A stretch of DNA of 8,303 nt from CAZCGA01 sp964498075 (GTDB lineage Bacteria > Desulfobacterota > Binatia > HRBIN30): NCBI GenBank assembly GCA_964498075.1, contig CAZCGA010000213.1, forward strand, positions 1-8,303. The letters run 5' to 3'. This document shows, piece by piece, positions 6,618 to 8,303 of the stretch; within the stretch, counting starts at the first letter, position 1; the number at the start of each line of letters is the position of its first letter. The notes below the pieces were generated by a model. The model did no database searches. It was given only the letters and a program-made list of their open reading frames with translations, and was not told where the DNA came from. The position numbers and the translations under genes were made by a program.

Positions 6618-6836
6618 ATGAAGCACATTGGCGCAGCGAAGTTCAAACAGGAATGCCTCTCGGTTATTGACCGGCTGAGCCCGGAAGGCATCGTGATCAC
6701 CAAGCACGGACGGCCGGTAGCAAAGTTGATCCCGATCGGCACCGACTCGGCCACGCTCATTGGGAGCCTGAAGGGGAAGCTCAAGATCAAGGGAGACATC
6801 TTCTCGACCCGGTTGCGCTGGGATGCTGAATCTTGA
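6618..6836 (+). CDS. Type II antitoxin, Phd/YefM family
   Basis: A 72-residue protein expected to neutralise the adjacent VapC toxin and repress its own operon. Residues 1-41 (starting KHIGAAKFKQECLSVIDRL and continuing IVITKHGRPVAKLIPI) form the typical Phd/YefM DNA-binding and dimerisation domain: a regulatory helix, then the ITKHGRPVA beta-hairpin. The remaining 31 residues (LIGSLKGKLKIKGDIFS, ending WDAES) are the flexible tail that would wrap the toxin. Its last 14 bases overlap the start of the toxin, a usual arrangement for tightly coupled pairs. The start is the only ATG that gives a complete domain; its ribosome site is weak. No frameshift is seen, in contrast with the decayed cyclase relics immediately upstream, so the pair looks maintained or newly arrived. 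Confidence 0.9.
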   Translation: MKHIGAAKFKQECLSVIDRLSPEGIVITKHGRPVAKLIPIGTDSATLIGSLKGKLKIKGDIFSTRLRWDAES

Positions 6837-7185
6837 CACGCACATCCTGCTGCATGCGCTGGGTGGTGAACTGACCGCGAAAGAGGCGAAGATCCTCGCG
6901 AACGATACGTGGAGCATCTCGGCCATCGTGCTGTGGGAGATCGCCAAGCTCGCCCAGCTCGGGCGTATCGAAATCGATCTCGATGACGTGGAGCTGACGC
7001 GGGTACTGGCGCGGGTCCATACGTGGCCGATCACCCTCGATATCTGCCGCGCGTTGCGTGGGCTCGACTTCCGCGCCGATCCGGCCGATGAGCTGATTGC
7101 AGCGACCAGTGTCGTGCATCGCGTGCCGTTGGTGACGCGCGATCGGGTCATCCGGAAGTCGCGCCGGGTCCCGCTGGTACGCTGA
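6823..7185 (+). CDS. VapC-like PIN-domain ribonuclease toxin
   Basis: A 120-residue PIN-domain protein, normal for VapC. The acidic active site is complete: Asp5 in NLDTHILLHAL, Glu39 in SAIVLWEIAKL, Asp89 in DPADELIAAT and Asp107 in LVTRDRVIRK. These residues bind divalent metal for RNA cleavage. The sequence follows the subgroup with WEIAKLAQLGRIE and DPADELIAAT motifs, which typically pairs with Phd/YefM-type antitoxins, as here. The ATG at 6823 overlaps the antitoxin end by 14 nt, with no clear ribosome site, so toxin translation probably depends on translation of the antitoxin. The RNA target (often tRNA or rRNA for VapC) cannot be read from the sequence. The stop at 7183-7185 is followed after 24 bp by the cyclase gene, so read-through transcription into that gene is possible. 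Confidence 0.92.
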   Translation: MLNLDTHILLHALGGELTAKEAKILANDTWSISAIVLWEIAKLAQLGRIEIDLDDVELTRVLARVHTWPITLDICRALRGLDFRADPADELIAATSVVHRVPLVTRDRVIRKSRRVPLVR

Positions 7186-7209
7186 CACGGTAGTGAGAGC
7201 CGGGGCGCC

Positions 7210-8303
7210 ATGACTTGCCGCGCATGCGGTCACCACAACCCCGCCGGCTCGAAGTTCTGCCTCGAATGCGGCGCCGCTTACACTCTACGTTGCCCGCAGT
7301 GCAGTGCCGAGCTGCCGCTGGCCGCCAAGTTCTGTAACGACTGCGGCGCTTCGCTATTGAGCGCTGGGCAGACGGCAGTGGGTCCTCCGGAACCGGCCGC
7401 CACGGTGGCGCTAGCGTCCCGGCTTGTGCCGCCTCGCGCACCTGCGTCCTACACCCCCAAGCACCTCGCCGAGAAGATCCTCACCTCGCGCGCCGCCCTC
7501 GAAGGCGAACGCAAGCAGGTCACCGTGCTGTTCGCCGACGTGAAGGGCTCGATGGAGCTGGCGGAGCAGGTCGATCCCGAAGAATGGCACAAGATCATGG
7601 ACCGCTTCTTCCAGGTCCTGGCGGACGGCGTCCATCGTTTCGAGGGGACCGTGAATCAATACACTGGCGACGGGGTCATGGCGCTCTTCGGGGCGCCGAT
7701 CGCGCATGAGGACCACGCGCAGCGGGCGTGTTACGCCGCGCTCCACCTGCAGCAGGAGCTGCGGCGCTACGCGGACGAGGTACGCCTCGAGCATGGCCTC
7801 GGGTTCTCCGTGCGGATGGGACTCAACTCGGGCGAGGTGGTCGTAGGGAAGATCGGTGACGATCTCCGCATGGACTACACGGCGCAGGGCCACACCGTGG
7901 GGCTCGCGGCGCGGATGGAGCAGATGGCCGATACCGGAAAGGCGCTGCTCACCGGGCACACGGCCAAGCTCGTGTCCGGCTACTTCCAGCTCCGCGACCT
8001 GGGTGCAACCCGCATCAAGGGGCTGACCGACCTCCTGCACGTCTTCGAGCTCGAGGGCGTCGGGCGGATGCGCACCCGCCTCGACGTCTCCCACGCGCGC
8101 GGCTTCTCCAAGTTCGTCGGCCGCCAGAGCGAGATGGCCGCGCTCGAGGCGGCGCTCGAGCGGACCCTGGCGGGCAACAGCCAGGTCGTCGGCGTCGTCG
8201 CCGAACCGGGAGCCGGCAAGAGCCGACTCTGCTTTGAGTTCGTCGAGCGCTGCCGCGGGCGGGAGATCAAGGTCTACGAGGGGCACGGTGTGGCCCATGG
8301 GAA
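7210..8303 (+). CDS. Double-zinc-ribbon class III nucleotidyl cyclase with AAA-type ATPase domain (3' end outside window)
   Basis: 364 residues are visible and the frame is open at the window edge. Two zinc ribbons come first: CxxC pairs at 3/6, 17/20, 28/31 and 42/45. A linker of about 50 residues is followed by a class III cyclase domain (about 100-285) beginning RKQVTVLFADVKGS. Metal ligands Asp110 and Asp154 (YTGDG) are present, and Arg235 matches the transition-state arginine. However, the usual base-recognising lysine is Gln150 (VNQYTGD), its partner position is Thr224, and the transition-state asparagine is Gly231 (HTVGLAARM). An AAA-type ATPase starts near 300 (FVGRQSEMAALE) with a Walker A at 331-338 (AEPGAGKS). 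Full members usually continue with TPR-like repeats to about 1000 residues or more. The ATG at 7210 gives the first zinc ribbon exactly; its ribosome site is poor. It is expected to be cytoplasmic, either cAMP-forming or a signalling ATPase; activity is uncertain. Confidence 0.9.
   Translation, partial: MTCRACGHHNPAGSKFCLECGAAYTLRCPQCSAELPLAAKFCNDCGASLLSAGQTAVGPPEPAATVALASRLVPPRAPASYTPKHLAEKILTSRAALEGERKQVTVLFADVKGSMELAEQVDPEEWHKIMDRFFQVLADGVHRFEGTVNQYTGDGVMALFGAPIAHEDHAQRACYAALHLQQELRRYADEVRLEHGLGFSVRMGLNSGEVVVGKIGDDLRMDYTAQGHTVGLAARMEQMADTGKALLTGHTAKLVSGYFQLRDLGATRIKGLTDLLHVFELEGVGRMRTRLDVSHARGFSKFVGRQSEMAALEAALERTLAGNSQVVGVVAEPGAGKSRLCFEFVERCRGREIKVYEGHGVAHG
7504..7584 (+). repeat. 81-nt near-identical repeat, copy 2 (in intact cyclase)
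   Basis: Partner of 5726-5806, lying within the beginning of the catalytic domain of the intact cyclase (residues about 99-125). 75 of 81 bases agree with copy 1. The two copies are in direct orientation, so recombination between them could delete the intervening 1.8 kb including the toxin-antitoxin pair. Confidence 0.85.

Noticed and set aside
7411..8298. 295-residue minus-strand open frame opposite the cyclase
   Set aside because: The plus strand encodes zinc ribbons, cyclase motifs and a Walker A in one frame; the antisense frame shows no family motifs.
1..8303. CRISPR arrays, tRNA or rRNA genes, insertion-sequence ends or transposases, riboswitches
   Set aside because: No regularly spaced repeats, tRNA-like cloverleaf sequences, transposase motifs or terminal inverted repeats were seen when reading both strands.

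Overview
The window is GC-rich bacterial DNA (coding regions show strong G/C preference at third codon positions). It comes from a Gram-negative-like lineage that has a NuoN subunit of complex I, Tat export and many double-zinc-ribbon class III cyclase genes. That mix fits deltaproteobacteria-type or Binatota-like soil and groundwater bacteria, but the placement is an inference from gene content only.

Layout. (1) Positions 1-551: the 3' end of nuoN, probably the last gene of a nuo operon. (2) 591-1485, minus strand, convergent with nuoN: a radical SAM/SPASM gene that is broken near its N-terminus. (3) 1641-3173 (or 3281), minus strand: an intact multi-membrane GT-C (family 39-like) glycosyltransferase. 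(4) 3309-5552, plus strand: a compact three-gene operon with strong Shine-Dalgarno sites. It holds a glutathione S-transferase, a PaaG-like crotonase-fold isomerase, and the remains of a Tat-exported berberine-bridge-type FAD oxidase that has lost its FAD-binding half. (5) 5549-6617, plus strand: debris of at least three class III cyclase genes, each with large deletions or frameshifts. (6) 6618-7185: an intact Phd/YefM-VapC type II toxin-antitoxin pair whose genes overlap by 14 nt. (7) 7210 to the window end: a so far intact double-zinc-ribbon class III cyclase fused to an AAA-type ATPase, running off the right edge.

How they relate. The GST, crotonase and former oxidase look like a small catabolic or detoxification operon whose last member has died. 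The right half is a cyclase-paralogue cluster in decay, with a toxin-antitoxin module between the last remnant and the surviving gene. An 81-nt stretch of one remnant matches the surviving gene at 75 of 81 positions. The surviving cyclase keeps its metal-binding aspartates but lacks two canonical catalytic or base-recognition residues. I do not see a convincing new multi-gene system. The strongest signals are the cyclase graveyard, the non-canonical cyclase and the truncated Tat oxidase.
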